Under the pieces are notes generated by a model that saw only the letters and a program-made list of their open reading frames with translations, did no database searches and had not been told where the DNA came from. A DNA stretch of 64,000 nucleotides from Coniella vitis (lineage: Eukaryota > Ascomycota > Sordariomycetes > Diaporthales > Schizoparmaceae): the NCBI GenBank assembly GCA_011317545.1, contig WUJK01000010.1, positions 1,860,001 through 1,924,000 on the forward strand, read 5' to 3'. Below, piece after piece: positions 61,659 through 64,000 of this stretch (positions within the stretch are counted from its first letter, which is position 1; every line of letters begins with the position of its first letter). Made by a program: the position numbers and the translations under genes.

Positions 61659-63480
61659 TGTGTATGAACGTTTGGGTTGGTGAGCAAAGCTCGAAAGTTG
61701 TTGTTGTAGAAAGTTCTTTGTAGACAGCGTTGGAAAAAAAGAAAAAGTTTTGAATAACCGAAGTTGGAAAAGTTGGGGGGGGGGGCAACAGAGTGTGTGG
61801 GCAGTGGGCTTTGGGTTGGTGACGGTTGACAGATTGAATAAAACGGGGTTACCACAATCTTTCAAACCGCACACCGCCCCGAGGAAGGGAAGAAGGAAGA
61901 AAGAGAAACGAAACGCTGGGAGAAGAGCAGCTTAATATAGACGACAGCGAGCTGGCACATGCCAGAAAGCAGACAGAGGCCGAATTACCGATGACGCCCA
62001 CAATCTTAGTATCTGAAGCTATTCAGAGCTTTCGGTTAGCCTGGAGAGCAGAAGGGAACTAGGAGGTTGGACTAAAGACGCGTCCAGCCGCTCGATGGCC
62101 TCACCACGCCGTTTCTGTCTGCCACTATCCCAACGCTCCAGACCGCTCCGTGTGCCAAAGCACAATTGGTTTAGTTCACCTACATTGACTCATATCTATG
62201 AATCTTCTAGAACCATCTTGTGGTTACTATCCTCTGCGTTCGTGATGTTGTATGCGCACATCAGGGTCGTTGACCTCCTGGTTGCGGCTGAGAAGCACTT
62301 TAGCCCATACCATCGTCTACTCCTTTCCTCGATCCGGCCCGGTCCCGCCCAACCACTGGCAAGCCACGCTTACTTAGTAGACATCTAATGATCTGATAAC
62401 TCTAATCATCATAAGGTTTAGTGCGGCTCGCTTAAGACGACTTCATCTTGATCCACCTGGATGCGATATTCTTCCTCCATCCAGAATCGGAGGCTCGCAT
62501 ACTGGTTGCGTATATGTGACTCATTTACCTCACGACTACTCGCAAGAGCGTGGAACAGTCACAGCTTTGCCATGATGGATGGCCAAACTACATGCTCTGT
62601 GTTCAGCCATGGCATGCGGTACTATGTCGATTGTCCGCCGATTACGCTGACGATGTGGCAACGTGTCAACTTCCACGGGTGCATTTCCCTTCCCAATGCG
62701 GACGTGAAGTTGATGACACAAAGAAATCGCGGAAGTGCGCGGAGGATTTGCTCCTTTACGCGCTCGAGCAGCTCTACCGCATACGTTACGATCGCATCTG
62801 TGGTGTGGTTGTTGCTTTGTCGTGCGTCATGGTAATCTTGATGTTGGTACCTCTTCTAATTGACGCAGATCGTATGTTGGAAACGGATTCCTGGAACAGC
62901 ATTGTTGGTGACGTGGCTTCATCAGAGAGGATAGCCTACCCTTAGTGAATGCACGATTCCATAATGATGATGAAATCCATGACATCGTGAGTGTTGTATG
63001 TGAATTCTGGCATGTGCGTTATGCTGAAAGGTGGAAATGTGTATTGCAGTGTGGTTACCGAGATGATGAATGTGGGAATACACCAGGCAAAACATCACGA
63101 CCTTGCAGCAAGGTAAACATAGAGCAGCGTCAACAATACACAGAATTGTGAGGTAGTGTTTTAGTACATGACTGTTCAACTTTGCTATGCTGTAAAACCC
63201 TCGACTGGAATCGATCTGTATATGTATTCCGGGTTGAATTTGTCGTCTGTGGACAAGATCAATTTGTATCACAATGATGCAAGTTTCTCGTTGATACTTG
63301 ATTATCGGTATTTCAAACCCCACAAGATTGGCTTCTTGATTTTACTGAAGTTATCTACGTTTGATTTACTCTGGGTAAAGGCTGAAATGTTCTTGTAATG
63401 TGCTGAACGTCGATTTGTCTCTTGCCTTTTAACAAAATAATGAATCATAAACATAAACTAAGAATGTCGCGAGATATATG
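61659..63480. other. Intergenic, gene-poor
   Basis: No convincing gene; composition is normal until about 63.4 kb and then becomes AT-rich. A G run (about 61777-61785) and the leader of the minus-strand gene lie at its left end. Confidence 0.55.
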
Positions 63481-63589
63481 ATTGTTACCAAAATATAATG
63501 CTACACTCCAGTCACTACAGTCAAATAACTTTAATTATTAATATAATACAATTTCAATTCCAAAACGGTAAACAGTTCCATTATTCCGT

Positions 63590-64000
63590 TCGATAATTGT
63601 AATCTGTAATATAATATCTTAAGTATTATATAATGATCCTTGCCTGAATCCCGGATTCTGGAAGTACCTATAAGTTATATATTAGCAGGTAGGGAAGTAT
63701 TACCTTTAAGTCTTCGTACGTTATCGAGCAATATTAAGTATTATAAGTAATTAAGAGGGATTACCCTATTATATAAAATAATACTTAGATTTATAACTAA
63801 AGACTATAAGGAAACTATCTAATATTAAGCTATAGACTCCTATCCTTATATCCTTCTATTATTTCCTATCTATAGTAAGTATAGATCCCTAGGATTACCT
63901 AGAGCGATAGGAGCGTTAGCTTATTTAGATTATTTAGATTATTATCGCTCTAACTATCTTAGTTATTAAGATAATCTAACCCTAACCCTAATTATACCGC
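63590..64000. other. Start of a second RIP-like AT-rich tract
   Basis: Composition turns TpA-rich and CpA/TpG-poor as in the 4-28 kb island. No protein homology is readable in the 400 bases visible; the tract continues past the window. Confidence 0.6.
63976..63991 (+). repeat. Short interstitial telomere-like run (CCCTAA)2
   Basis: Two to three CCCTAA units, the complement of the TTAGGG repeat usual in filamentous fungi. Too short, and flanked by non-telomeric sequence on its right (ATTATACCGC), so not a chromosome end in itself. Confidence 0.75.

Noticed and set aside
63976..63991. Telomere
   Set aside because: Only two to three units, in the wrong orientation for a right-hand chromosome end, and followed by other sequence.
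1..64000. tRNA, rRNA or CRISPR genes
   Set aside because: Looked for paired A/B-box-like tRNA promoters, conserved rRNA stretches and spaced repeats; nothing convincing was seen. CRISPR is not expected in fungi.

Overview
The window looks like nuclear DNA of a filamentous ascomycete (Pezizomycotina). The supporting signs are short spliceosomal introns with GTANGT donors and CTAAC/CTGAC branch sites, fungus-specific families (PTH11-like receptor, isopenicillin N acyltransferase-like enzyme, fungal STAND-type N-terminal domain), and a 24-kb block with the signature of repeat-induced point mutation (RIP). No genus is claimed.

Layout. (1) 1-3.7 kb: the 5' part of an isopenicillin N acyltransferase-like gene and a two-exon short-chain dehydrogenase, both on the minus strand. 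(2) 4.27-28.29 kb: an AT-rich island in which CpA and TpG are almost absent. It is a stack of dead transposons: a Tc1/mariner element (inverted ends, TA target sites) split by a Ty3/gypsy element with 219-bp LTRs, which holds a second gypsy element, then an antisense chromovirus-type gypsy, then a fourth gypsy with 336-bp LTRs. Flanks and missing parts suggest one later deletion by recombination between two copies of the youngest element. (3) 28.6-32.1 kb, minus strand: a three-exon gene joining a fungal STAND-type N-terminal domain to a RhoGAP-like domain without the usual arginine finger. (4) 32.1-37.6 kb: gene-poor DNA. (5) 37.6-49.2 kb: a secreted/membrane protein of unknown role, a PTH11-like seven-helix receptor, a large carboxylesterase, an unresolved hypothetical gene and a RING-like protein. 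(6) 51.2-56.9 kb, plus strand: a conserved protein of unknown function, then two mitochondrial complex I genes side by side (the TYKY/NDUFS8 iron-sulfur subunit and the acyl carrier protein). (7) 56.9-64 kb: mostly gene-poor, with one hypothetical minus-strand gene, an A/C-rich degenerate repeat, and at the right edge the start of a second RIP-like AT-rich tract with a short CCCTAA run.

Functionally this is ordinary housekeeping and accessory sequence around a heterochromatin-like transposon graveyard. No cluster of genes forms a single pathway apart from the two complex I neighbours. Exon boundaries are by eye from splice signals, reading-frame continuity and family resemblance; no database search was run.
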